DNA of 39,241 nt from an uncultured Eubacteriales bacterium (GTDB taxonomy: Bacteria > Bacillota > Clostridia > Christensenellales > UBA1242). This document shows positions 15,659 to 24,645 of the stretch, piece by piece. The notes under the pieces were generated by a model. The model had not been told where the DNA came from. It was given only the letters and a program-made list of their open reading frames with translations, and did no database searches. The stretch lies in the NCBI GenBank assembly GCA_900557645.1, contig USSZ01000006.1:1-39241 (forward strand). The letters run 5' to 3'. Each line of letters begins with the position of its first letter. Position 1 is the stretch's first letter. The translations under genes were made by a program, and so were the position numbers.

Positions 15659-16909
15659 CTAAATCCTTTTAATATCAGCCCCAACACTTGATAATTTTTC
15701 TTCTAATTTATAATATCCCCTATCAATTAATTCAACATTATCAATAGTGGTATACCCTTCTGCACGAAGCCCAGCCAAAACCAAACTTGCACCTCCTCGA
15801 AGGTCTGTGCTTACAACATCAGCACCATAAATTTTTTCTTTTCCGTGAACAACACAAACACCATTTTTAAATCTAATATCACAACCCATCTTTAAAAGTT
15901 CACCTGCATGCTTAAATCGTGCCTCAAATAAGTTTTCAAGTATTAATGAATAACCCTCACTAACAGATGCAAGTGCCATCATTTGTGCTTGTAAATCTGT
16001 CGGAAAACCTGGATAAACAGCAGTCTCAATTTCTCCAAATGAAACAGGTTTGCCTTCACTTTCAGTTATTATTTTATCATTTAATACATTTATTTTGCAA
16101 GTAGTTTTCTTAAGTTTTGTTATAAGTTCTTGGTTATGTTCAGCATTAGCATTATTTAATACCAATTTACCACCACACATAACACAAGCAATCATAAATG
16201 TCCCAGTTTCAATACGGTCAGGAATAGTTTTATAACAACAACCATGCAATCTCTTAACTCCCCTTATAATTATTTCATTAGTTCCTGCCCCCTGCACAAA
16301 ACCACCACAACAATTAATAAAGTTTTGAAGATCAATAATTTCAGGTTCACGTGCTGGATTAATTATTTTGGTTTCTCCCTCAATTAAACAAGCAAGCATC
16401 ATAATATTTTCAGTAGCACCAACACTAGGAAATGATAGCATCACATTCCCGCCTTTAATATTTTCCCCATCAGCATAAATATAACCATTTTTCTCAACAA
16501 CTTTGCCACCAAGAGTCTTTATCCCTGAAATATGTATATCTATAGGTCGCAAACCTATATCACATCCGCCTGGATAACTAACTTTTGCTTTTTTAAATCT
16601 TGAGAGAATTGGACCTAGGGTAAAAATAGAAGAACGCACAGGACAAGCAAGAACATTTGGAACATCACTTTTATAAACATGTTTGCAATTTATAATAAGA
16701 TTATTATCCTGCCAGTCTGCAATTCCCCCTAAATACTCAATTATGTTACACATTGCAACAACATCGCTATACCGAGGAACATCTTTTAAAACAACTTCCT
16801 TTTCAGTCATGATAGAACAAGCGAGTATAGGAAGAAGCGAATTTTTAGCACAATCTATATAAATATCACCATTTAATTTATTTCCACCAACAACATAAAA
16901 ACTACTCAT
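15659..16909 (-). CDS. murA: UDP-N-acetylglucosamine 1-carboxyvinyltransferase MurA
   Basis: First committed step of peptidoglycan synthesis: transfers enolpyruvyl from PEP to UDP-GlcNAc in the cytosol. 416 aa from the ATG giving MSSFYVVGGNKLNGDI, which matches the family N-terminus; a GTG 23 codons upstream adds an atypical stretch and overlaps the preceding gene. Substrate residues K22/N23 are present (AKNS); the catalytic loop GGCDIG has C116, the PEP/fosfomycin-reactive cysteine; the C-terminus has TDLRGGASLVLAGL. No good Shine-Dalgarno precedes the ATG, so translation may be coupled to the upstream gene. Confidence 0.95.
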   Translation of the reverse strand: MSSFYVVGGNKLNGDIYIDCAKNSLLPILACSIMTEKEVVLKDVPRYSDVVAMCNIIEYLGGIADWQDNNLIINCKHVYKSDVPNVLACPVRSSIFTLGPILSRFKKAKVSYPGGCDIGLRPIDIHISGIKTLGGKVVEKNGYIYADGENIKGGNVMLSFPSVGATENIMMLACLIEGETKIINPAREPEIIDLQNFINCCGGFVQGAGTNEIIIRGVKRLHGCCYKTIPDRIETGTFMIACVMCGGKLVLNNANAEHNQELITKLKKTTCKINVLNDKIITESEGKPVSFGEIETAVYPGFPTDLQAQMMALASVSEGYSLILENLFEARFKHAGELLKMGCDIRFKNGVCVVHGKEKIYGADVVSTDLRGGASLVLAGLRAEGYTTIDNVELIDRGYYKLEEKLSSVGADIKRI

Positions 16910-16967
16910 AATTATTTTATATGAATTTTCACCAAAAAAATTGATTTTTTTTACATTTAAACTTAAT

Positions 16968-17555
16968 TTAACTTTCACAAATCTCTATTCCTACTTTAGA
17001 ATAAACTTCGATTAATATTTTTTCAACACTATTTGGTCTTTTAAATTTAAAATGATTTAAATTCAATTTTTTATCTTCTTCTTTTAACATTCTACACATA
17101 GCCATCTTTTCTAAAACTTTTGTTACATTTGCATAAGTTAGACTATTTAAATTACATAATTCATTAATTATAGAATAAACTGGAATGATATGTTCTTCAT
17201 GAAAAATAGAATTAAACTTAAATTTATCTCCTTTATGTAATATTCTTTTTTCAAACTTCAATTCTGCACCTTTATAAATTTTAACTTCTATAGGTTCTTC
17301 ATTACAACAAATTATTTTGTCATTATAATGATGATTTTCTATTTTTTCTTTCGTCAACTTATCCCATAAATTTTTTGTTTTTTTTGAAATAAACCATCGT
17401 TCACTTGGGATATAAAATTGTCTGAGAATTTGACCTAATAAATACCGACAACTATAAATATTATACAATTTACCATCAATTATTGACTCAATTATGTTAT
17501 TCTTATACCCCTTAACAAATACAATAAGAATATCTAAAGTTTCAATATTATCCAA
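16968..17555 (-). CDS. Putative HNH-type nuclease-like protein
   Basis: 195 aa starting at TTG, placed 5 nt after a perfect AGGAGG; the in-frame GTG upstream overlaps that site. The central segment IFHEEHIIPVYSIINEL followed by LTYANVTKVL and CRMLKEEDKKL resembles HNH-endonuclease cores in which the H of an E-H-I-I-P motif binds metal and the later E-E-D block closes the fold. This is inference from pattern only; a complete HNH zinc set is not visible. It sits between ftsW and murA, where murG normally lies, suggesting it arrived by insertion. The stop overlaps the possible upstream start of murA. Confidence 0.4.
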   Translation of the reverse strand: MDNIETLDILIVFVKGYKNNIIESIIDGKLYNIYSCRYLLGQILRQFYIPSERWFISKKTKNLWDKLTKEKIENHHYNDKIICCNEEPIEVKIYKGAELKFEKRILHKGDKFKFNSIFHEEHIIPVYSIINELCNLNSLTYANVTKVLEKMAMCRMLKEEDKKLNLNHFKFKRPNSVEKILIEVYSKVGIEICES

Positions 17556-17664
17556 AAACACCTCCTAAAATTTAATTATTTTATAACAAATAAAAATAAT
17601 TGATATTTGGTTAATAAATTATAATTATTGATATATAACATTATTTGACTTAATCATTTATAAT

Positions 17665-17877
17665 TTATTTATACTTTTTTAAACGCACAGACATAATATC
17701 AATATTACTATAACCACTATCCTTTAATTGTCTTTTTGCTATTTTTTCAGCATCATATTTACCATCTGCATCAATCAACAAAATTATTTCTTTTTCTTTT
17801 TTTTCAAAATAATGTTTTCTTACTTTCGCTAAAACTTCATAAGAACCATGATTGTTAAAAAATCAATCGAATAACAT
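17665..17877 (-). pseudogene. Small ORF broken by an in-frame TGA (70 codons)
   Basis: ATG with a good ribosome binding site (AAGGGGG) opens a frame that meets TGA at codon 5, then continues uninterrupted for 65 codons to TAA. The continuation looks like real protein: NHGSYEVLAKVRKHYF, then E-I-I-L-L-I-D-A-D-G-K-Y-D-A-E-K-I, where the D-A-D after a hydrophobic strand recalls a TOPRIM D-x-D. Trp (TGG) to stop is a one-base change. Because TGA is a stop in other genes here, this is best read as a recently broken gene or remnant. It lies behind the second poly-G promoter. Confidence 0.55.
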
Positions 17878-17904
17878 AATAATCCCCCTTTATCTTCACT
17901 ATCT

Positions 17905-17946
17905 ATTATCCCCCCCCCGATTTTTGCCAAACGAAAATGACGTCAT
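17905..17946 (-). promoter_or_regulatory. Promoter with poly-G spacer (locus 2)
   Basis: Minus strand: ATGACGTCAT (17937-17946), 8 nt, TTGGCA (-35, 17925-17930), AAAATC, nine G (17910-17918, the last belongs to the -10), GATAAT (-10, 17905-17910). The spacer is 14 bp; three more G would give 17. Box-to--35 distance is 8 nt, identical to locus 1. Confidence 0.65.
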
Positions 17947-17963
17947 TTTATTAAATATATTAA

Positions 17964-17996
17964 TAAAAAAGAACTAAAATCTAGTTCTCTTTTTTA
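17964..17996 (-). terminator. Terminator of ftsW
   Basis: Stem AGAACTA/TAGTTCT with A6 before and T6 after (one C interrupts); it overlaps the last codons and stop of ftsW and ends the murD-ftsW transcript. Confidence 0.7.
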
Positions 17997-19156
17997 GTGT
18001 TGATTAATTTGTTTTTTAACATTTTTAATTTTACCACTTTTACATCTTGCCCACTGCTTTGTCTTAATACATTTAAACATATTCCAATGCCTGCCATAAA
18101 AACCATAACAGAAGTCCCACCACTTGATATAAATGGTAATGGAAGTCCTGTTGGTGGAATAGAACCTGTAACAACAGCAATATTAAGAAGGGTTTGAACT
18201 GCTATAATAAATGCAACTCCACTTACAAGCATTGCACCAAATCTATCTTTTGCACCAAGTGCAATTTTAACCAATCGGTAAACTAAAAATAATATAACAA
18301 TCATCAAAAAAGTTGTGCCAATAAAACCAATTTCTTCACCAATAATTGATAAAATAAAATCTGACTCTGCAAAAGGTAAAAATAAATATTTTTGTCTAGA
18401 ATTAAAAAGACCTACTCCAAACCAACCACCATCTCCTAAAGAGTATAACGATTGAATAAGTTGAAAACCTTCACCTTGTGGAGATGCCCAAGGATCTATA
18501 AAAGCAAGCAATCTCTTTAATCTATAAGGCTCTAAAATTACTAGAAAAGGCACCATAGCACCTGCTGGGATTGAAAACATAAGTGTATGTTTTTTGCTCA
18601 TTCCACCAATTATTAACATAAAAAGTGTTACAAAACATATACACATTGTTACACTCATGCTTGGTTCAAGCATGATTAAAACACACATTAATCCCCCAAC
18701 GATTAAAACAGGTAGTAATCCTTTTAAAGTTTTTACCTTATCATGATTTTCAGACATATATGCCGCAACAAATATTACAAGTGCAAACTTTGCAATTTCG
18801 GAGGGCTGGATAGAAAATCCTAACAATGAGACCCACCTTTTTGCACCATAACTTTCCATACCAAGACCTGGAATAAAAACCAAAGCAAGCAAAACGAATG
18901 TTATACCAACAATCCACCATTTATATTTTGCAAGAAGGTGATAATCAAAAAATATGAAGAAAATCATGGCACAAATGCCCATGACTACCCCGATAATTTG
19001 TTTTATTAAGAAAAAATATTTGTTGCCATAATGATAGTTTGCACTATAAAAACTTGCACTATAAACCATTAAACACCCAAAGCAAACTAGTGCAAGAACT
19101 ATGGCAATTATCAATATGGTATCACTACGACATTTCGATTTTTTCAAACGTTCCAA
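17981..19156 (-). CDS. ftsW: Septal peptidoglycan polymerase FtsW (SEDS family)
   Basis: 391 aa with about ten transmembrane helices. SEDS glycosyltransferase that polymerises lipid II at the septum with a class B PBP. Motifs: GAKRWVSLLGFSIQPSEIAK (104-123), DPWASPQGEGFQLIQSLYSLGDGGWFGVG (in the large extracellular loop), F-A-E-S-D-F-I-L-S-I-I-G-E-E and TGLPLPFISSGGTS. The start is TTG, 7 nt after AAGGAG, and lies inside the end of murD (32-nt overlap), implying coupled translation. Neighbour murD supports FtsW over RodA. Confidence 0.93.
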   Translation of the reverse strand: MERLKKSKCRSDTILIIAIVLALVCFGCLMVYSASFYSANYHYGNKYFFLIKQIIGVVMGICAMIFFIFFDYHLLAKYKWWIVGITFVLLALVFIPGLGMESYGAKRWVSLLGFSIQPSEIAKFALVIFVAAYMSENHDKVKTLKGLLPVLIVGGLMCVLIMLEPSMSVTMCICFVTLFMLIIGGMSKKHTLMFSIPAGAMVPFLVILEPYRLKRLLAFIDPWASPQGEGFQLIQSLYSLGDGGWFGVGLFNSRQKYLFLPFAESDFILSIIGEEIGFIGTTFLMIVILFLVYRLVKIALGAKDRFGAMLVSGVAFIIAVQTLLNIAVVTGSIPPTGLPLPFISSGGTSVMVFMAGIGICLNVLRQSSGQDVKVVKLKMLKNKLINTKKEN

Positions 19157-20438
19157 ACATTATCTCCTTAAAAACTTCACCTCGAACAGAATAAGAAGCA
19201 AATTCATCAAAACTTGCACATGCTGGTGCTAAAAGAATTTTCTGACCTTGACAAGCATTATTTTTGGCAAAATAACTGGCCGCTTTCATGCTTGGAAACA
19301 ACATAGGACTATAACCATATTTCGTGGCACAATTAAATATTTCTTCGCCAGCCTGACCAAAACATAAAATACTTTCAAAGTTATAATTCTTATTAAAAAT
19401 TTCATCAAATTGACAATCTTTATTTTGTCCACCAAGTAGCAATACAAGTCCTTGCTCTCCAAGTGAATTTATTGCAGATATAGTGGCAGAGATATTTGTC
19501 GCTTTAGAATCATCAAACACACTTGCACCATTAATATTACCCAAATATTCAAGTCGATGTGGAGGTGCAGAAAAACCTAAAATGGCGTTTCTTATTACTG
19601 TAGGCTTTATTTTATAACCAACTGCCAACGCAGTAGCAGCCATTACATTCTCTAAATTTTTCTCTCCAAACAAAGGTATATCATTTATAGAAATAATTTT
19701 TGTTTTATTATGATAAATTGCATTATTTTTCAAAAATACGCCTTTATTTAAGATTTTTTTTGAAAAATACATTATTTTTTTTGATTTTTTTAGCGAATTG
19801 ACTAAATTATCATCAAAATTTAAAACAACTTTTTGAGAGCCCTTATTTGAAATAATTTTACTTTTAACCCTAACATATTCTTCAAATGTTCCATGCCTAT
19901 CTATATGGTCAGGTGCTAAATTTAAAATACAAACTTCATCAGCATTAAAATATTTGCTACCTTCTAATTGAAAATTGCTCACTTCACATATTATAAAACT
20001 ATTCTTGTCTGTTTTTTCTGCTATTGAACATATCGGCAGACCAATGTTTCCACAAACAAAAGTTTTCTTTCCTGCCTTTTTAAAAATTTCACCAGTCAAT
20101 GAAGTAACTGTCGTTTTCCCATTAGTCCCTGTTATTCCAATAACCTTTCCCCTGCAAAACATAAACCCAAGGTCAAGTTCACTTATTATTAATGTCCTAT
20201 TCATTATAAAATGAGTTATAAGTTGATTACCTAAAAGTTTAACTCCTGGACTTACAACTATAACATCATATTTTTTTAATAAAGGATTTTTTTCATAATT
20301 AAAAATATTCACAAATCTTTCTTCATCGTCATAAATCGATACACATGCCCCTTGATTATGAAGAAGACGACAGGCAGCCTGACCACTTATGCCCATACCG
20401 TAAACTAAAACTTTTTTACCTTTAAAATTTATTTTCAT
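19125..20438 (-). CDS. murD: UDP-N-acetylmuramoyl-L-alanine--D-glutamate ligase MurD
   Basis: 437 aa from the ATG that overlaps the mraY stop (ATGA) and follows AGGAG; longer frames upstream are not used. Rossmann-like N-domain (VLVYGMGISGQAA, 10-22), ATP loop GITGTNGKTT (101-110), N-L-A-P-D-H-I-D-R-H (metal/ATP site) and the C-domain with DDSKATN and LLGGQNKDC. Adds D-Glu to UDP-MurNAc-L-Ala in the cytosol. Middle member of the mraY-murD-ftsW unit. Confidence 0.96.
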   Translation of the reverse strand: MKINFKGKKVLVYGMGISGQAACRLLHNQGACVSIYDDEERFVNIFNYEKNPLLKKYDVIVVSPGVKLLGNQLITHFIMNRTLIISELDLGFMFCRGKVIGITGTNGKTTVTSLTGEIFKKAGKKTFVCGNIGLPICSIAEKTDKNSFIICEVSNFQLEGSKYFNADEVCILNLAPDHIDRHGTFEEYVRVKSKIISNKGSQKVVLNFDDNLVNSLKKSKKIMYFSKKILNKGVFLKNNAIYHNKTKIISINDIPLFGEKNLENVMAATALAVGYKIKPTVIRNAILGFSAPPHRLEYLGNINGASVFDDSKATNISATISAINSLGEQGLVLLLGGQNKDCQFDEIFNKNYNFESILCFGQAGEEIFNCATKYGYSPMLFPSMKAASYFAKNNACQGQKILLAPACASFDEFASYSVRGEVFKEIMFGTFEKIEMS

Positions 20439-21397
20439 ATTACTCCTGTAACAGCAAAATATCCTAACAAGGTTATAATTCCACAAACCATTGTTATTAC
20501 TATATATACTGCTACAATTCGATTTTCATGCACACCACATTTCTCAAAATGATGATGAAGTGGTGCCATTTTAAAAATTCTTTTGTGAGTTTTCTTGTAA
20601 TATCCCACTTGTAATATATCTGATAGTGCAGTCAAAACAAACATTAAACCAATAATTGGCATAATCAGTTCTAACTTTGTTACCACTGCAAGTGATGCAA
20701 TAAGTCCACCAAGTGCAAGCGAACCTGTATCTCCCATAAATATTTTTGCAGGAAAACAGTTGAATAAAATAAAGCCTATCAAAGCACCAACCATTGCAAA
20801 ACTAATTACAGCATAATTATCCCCAAGTGATGTTATTGCAATGATAACTCCAAAAAATATTAAATACGTTCCACTTACTCCACTTGCAAGCCCATCAAGC
20901 CCATCAGTCAAATTTACAGCATTTGTTACAGCAACATAAAAAATAATTATAAACGGTATAATAAAAATGCCTAAATCAAGGGTCATTCCAAAGAAAGTTA
21001 TATCACTTCCAATTTTAAAATAAGTGAAAAGTGAAATAACAAGAGCAAGACCAACTTGTCCTATAATTTTTTGATATGGTTTAAGCCCCTCGTTTTTATG
21101 AAATTTTATCTTTATAAAATCATCTAAAAATCCAAGTAAACCATAAGCGAGCATAGTAAGGAGAACTAAAATCGCAATAAATGCATCATCCTTTAAAAAG
21201 AATGCACATGAAAATAATGTGGACAGAATAAAAATCCACCCACCCATTGTAGGAGTTCCACTTTTACCTGAATGGTTGTCCACATAATGAAGAATTGTTT
21301 GCGATAAATGAAATTTTTTACATAACTTCAAAATAGGATAACCCAAAAGAATTGACATAAAGATTGCCAAAAGAAATACCAAGAAAAATTTTAGCAT
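20435..21397 (-). CDS. mraY: Phospho-N-acetylmuramoyl-pentapeptide-transferase MraY
   Basis: 320-aa integral membrane enzyme with about ten helices that transfers phospho-MurNAc-pentapeptide to undecaprenyl phosphate, making lipid I. Motifs: GTPTMGGW, the D-D pair in GFLDDFIK, NLTDGLDGLASG, FMGDTGSLALGG and the cytosolic loop MAPLHHHFEKCG. The ATG follows GAGG; a TTG four codons earlier is less likely. It ends in TGA, overlapping murD. Confidence 0.96.
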   Translation of the reverse strand: MLKFFLVFLLAIFMSILLGYPILKLCKKFHLSQTILHYVDNHSGKSGTPTMGGWIFILSTLFSCAFFLKDDAFIAILVLLTMLAYGLLGFLDDFIKIKFHKNEGLKPYQKIIGQVGLALVISLFTYFKIGSDITFFGMTLDLGIFIIPFIIIFYVAVTNAVNLTDGLDGLASGVSGTYLIFFGVIIAITSLGDNYAVISFAMVGALIGFILFNCFPAKIFMGDTGSLALGGLIASLAVVTKLELIMPIIGLMFVLTALSDILQVGYYKKTHKRIFKMAPLHHHFEKCGVHENRIVAVYIVITMVCGIITLLGYFAVTGVI

Positions 21398-21556
21398 AAA
21401 TAACCTCAATATAGATATATTAATATTTTTTGTAAATTATTAAATTTATTACATTTTTAATTAAAAATACAATAATTTTATAAAAATTTTGTAATTTTTT
21501 GTTAAAAATTATTAATTTTTAATTATTATTCAACATTTAAAAACTCTTCCACAAAA

Positions 21557-21585
21557 AAAATGAGATTAAAAACAAATCTCATTTT
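21557..21585. terminator. Terminator of murE
   Basis: AAAATGAGATT / AATCTCATTTT with a 7-nt loop and T run after it on both strands. It separates murE from mraY. Confidence 0.8.
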
Positions 21586-21607
21586 TAAAAAAATTATTAA
21601 AAATATT

Positions 21608-23098
21608 TTATTCTTTTTCATCTTCATGTATTGATGCTTGATTTTCACTATCAATTTTTTTAAAGTGTTTACGATAATAATTGTATATTACATCAAAATC
21701 ATTATAAGGATATTTAACACCTTTAATATCTTGATATTTTTCTGCACCTTTTCCAGCAATAACTATAGTTTCCCCATTCTTATAATGTCCTAATGCATAC
21801 TCTATCGCATTTTTTCTATTATCAATAATCATTTCCTTATGTCTTTTCATGCCACCACATATTTCTTTAATTATATCAATAGGCTCTTCAAATCTAGGAT
21901 TATCACTTGTTAAAATCACCTCATCTGCTATCTCCTCTGCTATCTTTCCCATGATAGGTCTTTTCAATTTATCCCTATTGCCACCACAACCAAATATTGC
22001 CACAAGTTTTCCATTTGTTAAATCTTTTGCAGTTTCAAGCACGTTTTCAAGACCATCAGGTGTATGAGCATAGTCAATAACAATATTTAGACCTCCCATT
22101 TTTATTACATTAAATCTTCCTTCGACAGGGCTAATACAACTCATGCCAAGTTTAATCAAATCTGCAGGAAGACCTAAGGAACGACAAACAGCAATACTGG
22201 CAAGTGCATTTCTTATGTTATACTCTCCCACTAAACTGGTTTTAAAATTTGTTTTTTCACCCATAAAATCACACTTGAATGAAGAGCCGTTAAATGATTT
22301 TTCTATATTTGAAGCGTATACATCGTTTTCTTCACCAATACCATAAGAAATCATTGGCACTTTTGGGTTTAAAATCAATTTTTCACAATAATCATCATCT
22401 CCACAAACAATACCAAGTTTAACTCTATCTTTGTCAAACAATTTATATTTTGCTTTAGCATAATTATCCATGGTTTTAAAGTAATCTAAATGATCTTCAG
22501 TTATATTTGTAAGCACTCCAATATCAAATTTTATACCATCAAGTTTATTAAGAGCAAGTGCATGAGCAGATGCTTCCATGACAACAAATTCATCACCATG
22601 CTCTTTCATATCAGCAAAAATTTTATGCAATAAATAGGGATCAGGGGTTGTAAAACCCGTATCAATAACACTATTTTGAAAACTTGCACCAAGCGTCCCA
22701 ATTATACCAACCTTTGCACCTGAAAACTGCAATAATTCCTTTATTGTATTACAAATAGTTGTCTTTCCGTTTGTTCCAGTAACGCCAATTATTTTCAAAT
22801 CATCACAAGCCTTTCCAAAAAAGTTTTTGCATACTTTAGCATAAGCAGACCTTGCATCTTTTACTTTAACAATATTGGATCCATTGATACCTTGGTCAGT
22901 CAAAACCACTGAAGCACCTTTTATCAGCACATCTTTAATGGCATCATTACCATCAAAATTTTCTCCTTTTAGTGCTATAAACATATCGCCTTGTTTTACT
23001 GCTCTGCTATCAATTTTTATATCTTTAATATTTACACCATTCAAATTATCATTATAATTTTGAAGTTCGACATCTTGAATTATATCAGAAAAAAGCAT
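21608..23098 (-). CDS. murE: UDP-MurNAc-tripeptide ligase MurE (meso-DAP type)
   Basis: 496 aa. N-domain with DSRAVKQGDMFIALKG (30-45), ATP loop GVTGTNGKTT (105-114), N-I-T-E-D-H-L-D-Y-F, and in the C-domain DNPRFEEP (399-406). The DNPR motif is the known marker for enzymes that add meso-diaminopimelate as third residue, rather than L-Lys. Ends in an acidic tail. AAGGAG precedes the ATG. Own terminator; ddl is 250 nt upstream, so probably a separate transcript. Confidence 0.95.
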   Translation of the reverse strand: MLFSDIIQDVELQNYNDNLNGVNIKDIKIDSRAVKQGDMFIALKGENFDGNDAIKDVLIKGASVVLTDQGINGSNIVKVKDARSAYAKVCKNFFGKACDDLKIIGVTGTNGKTTICNTIKELLQFSGAKVGIIGTLGASFQNSVIDTGFTTPDPYLLHKIFADMKEHGDEFVVMEASAHALALNKLDGIKFDIGVLTNITEDHLDYFKTMDNYAKAKYKLFDKDRVKLGIVCGDDDYCEKLILNPKVPMISYGIGEENDVYASNIEKSFNGSSFKCDFMGEKTNFKTSLVGEYNIRNALASIAVCRSLGLPADLIKLGMSCISPVEGRFNVIKMGGLNIVIDYAHTPDGLENVLETAKDLTNGKLVAIFGCGGNRDKLKRPIMGKIAEEIADEVILTSDNPRFEEPIDIIKEICGGMKRHKEMIIDNRKNAIEYALGHYKNGETIVIAGKGAEKYQDIKGVKYPYNDFDVIYNYYRKHFKKIDSENQASIHEDEKE

Positions 23099-23345
23099 TA
23101 TATCATCTCCTTGATATATTGTAATTTAATTAAAATCATATTTAGACCACATCTACAAAAGTAATTAAAAAAATATAATTTTCGGCATAAAAGATTATTT
23201 GTAAAAATACTTTAAAATTGAATTTATTTATTAACAAAAAATAATAATTTCAAATTAAACTTGATTATAATTAGTATCTTTTTATAAAAATGACACTTTT
23301 TTTATAAAAAATATTAGATTTTTTAGCGAATTTTATTAATTATCT
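23099..23345. other. AT-rich ddl-murE spacer
   Basis: No ORF, RNA motif or clear promoter was recognised, although murE transcription presumably starts here. Confidence 0.4.
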
Positions 23346-24470
23346 TCAATTCATTTTATATTTTAAATGGTCAGTCATAGAAATAAACTTTTCTATTGCT
23401 TCTGAACTAAATTGATAGCAAATTTCCTTTTTACTTTCATTTCTTGAAATGGCCTCATTTATTAAAGTATTCAAAAGATCGTTAAATGAAGATGAAAATA
23501 AATTAAAAGCAAGCGAACCGGGAATACTATTTATTTCATTTACATACAGTTTATTCTGTTTTTCATCATAAAGAAAATCTATTCTAGCAACCCCATCACA
23601 TTCCAAACTTTTATATGATAATTTAGCAAATTTCTTTATTTTTTCTTCAATTGATTTTGATAATTCATTTTGTTCTCTTTCCTTTTGATAAATATATTTA
23701 TCTTGAAATGTATAAATTTTCCCTTTCTTTATTTCTTGGATATTGCTTGCAAACATCTTATTATCAATTTTTAAAACGGCACAACAAAATTCTCTGGCCT
23801 TTTCTATATATTTTTCAACCAAAACTTTATTATCATATACAAAAGCCTGCTGAACAAACTTTTCAATAGAACTTTCATCTTCACATATGTTAATACCTAC
23901 ACTGCTTCCAAGAGTTGCTGGTTTTATAATACAAGGAAACCCAATATTATCTTTTATTGATTTTAATATTTCTATTTTTTGTGTCTTATATTCACTTATG
24001 TCAAAATATTCATATATAGGAGTTGGAATTTTTTCGCTTTTAAGAACAAGTTTTGTCAAACATTTATCCATACACAAAACACTTGACGCAACTGAACATG
24101 AAGTATACGGCATATTACATAATTCACATAATCCTTGAAGAGAGCCGTCTTCACCTCCATGCCCATGATTGCAGAGCAGTGCACAATCAATGTCAATTAT
24201 TTTTTTGACTTTATCATTTTTTAAAACCATGATTTGGGGTTTACCTAAAACAAACGATATATTACGGGATTTTAATACTTTGTTATCAAAATCTAAATAT
24301 GTTTGCGATTCAATCAAATTTTTTCCAGTCATAAAAGTTCCATCTGATTTAATATAAATAGGTATAACATTATACGTCTTACTTAAATTTTTCATGGCTT
24401 GCAAACCCGTTATTACTGATATATCGTGCTCAACACTTTTTCCTCCATAAAATACAGCAATATTTTTCAT
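23346..24470 (-). CDS. ddl: D-alanine--D-alanine ligase
   Basis: 374-aa ATP-grasp enzyme making D-Ala-D-Ala for MurF. Start at the ATG after GGAG (a GTG two codons earlier is in the ribosome binding site). Motifs: VFYGGKSVEHDISVITG (5-21), NHGHGGEDG (the D-Ala site HGxxGEDG), FPCIIKPATLGSSVGI, the omega-loop Q-D-K-Y with the Lys-Tyr pair linked to dipeptide rather than depsipeptide synthesis, VARIDFLYD and NEINSIPGSLAFNL. P-G-S-L-A-F replaces the more common P-G-F/M-T. Ends in TGA. Confidence 0.9.
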   Translation of the reverse strand: MKNIAVFYGGKSVEHDISVITGLQAMKNLSKTYNVIPIYIKSDGTFMTGKNLIESQTYLDFDNKVLKSRNISFVLGKPQIMVLKNDKVKKIIDIDCALLCNHGHGGEDGSLQGLCELCNMPYTSCSVASSVLCMDKCLTKLVLKSEKIPTPIYEYFDISEYKTQKIEILKSIKDNIGFPCIIKPATLGSSVGINICEDESSIEKFVQQAFVYDNKVLVEKYIEKAREFCCAVLKIDNKMFASNIQEIKKGKIYTFQDKYIYQKEREQNELSKSIEEKIKKFAKLSYKSLECDGVARIDFLYDEKQNKLYVNEINSIPGSLAFNLFSSSFNDLLNTLINEAISRNESKKEICYQFSSEAIEKFISMTDHLKYKMN

Positions 24471-24532
24471 AAACACTCCTTTATTTTTTTAAAATCTTCA
24501 ATCTTCACATTCGTAATATTGGTGGTCGTTTT

Positions 24533-24597
24533 ATTGAAAAATCAAAAATAACGCTCAATTTTCATCAAAAATTTTAATATTTTTGTCATTTTTCAAT
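24533..24597. repeat. Long imperfect inverted repeat between murF and ddl
   Basis: ATTGAAAAATCAAAAATA (24533-24550) pairs with TATTTTTG-TC-ATTTTTCAAT (24578-24597): 18 bp with a 2-nt bulge around a 27-nt loop. There is no T tract, so a simple terminator is unlikely; it may fold in the murF-ddl mRNA. Confidence 0.5.
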
Positions 24598-24645
24598 AAT
24601 TTTAATTAAGTAAATAAAAATTTAAGAGATTTTTCGGTAAGAATT

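Noticed and set aside
16910..16978. Longer MurA start at GTG
   Set aside because: The added residues are atypical, and the protein from ATG 16909 begins exactly like the family.
17863..17865. TGA read as tryptophan (alternative genetic code)
   Set aside because: mraY, ddl and the alpha/beta hydrolase end at TGA in the expected places, and tryptophan is encoded by TGG in core genes, so TGA is a stop here.
23346..24470. Ddl as a D-Ala-D-Lac (vancomycin-resistance type) ligase
   Set aside because: The omega-loop keeps the Lys-Tyr pair (QDKY) associated with D-Ala-D-Ala formation, and no vanH or vanX neighbour is present.
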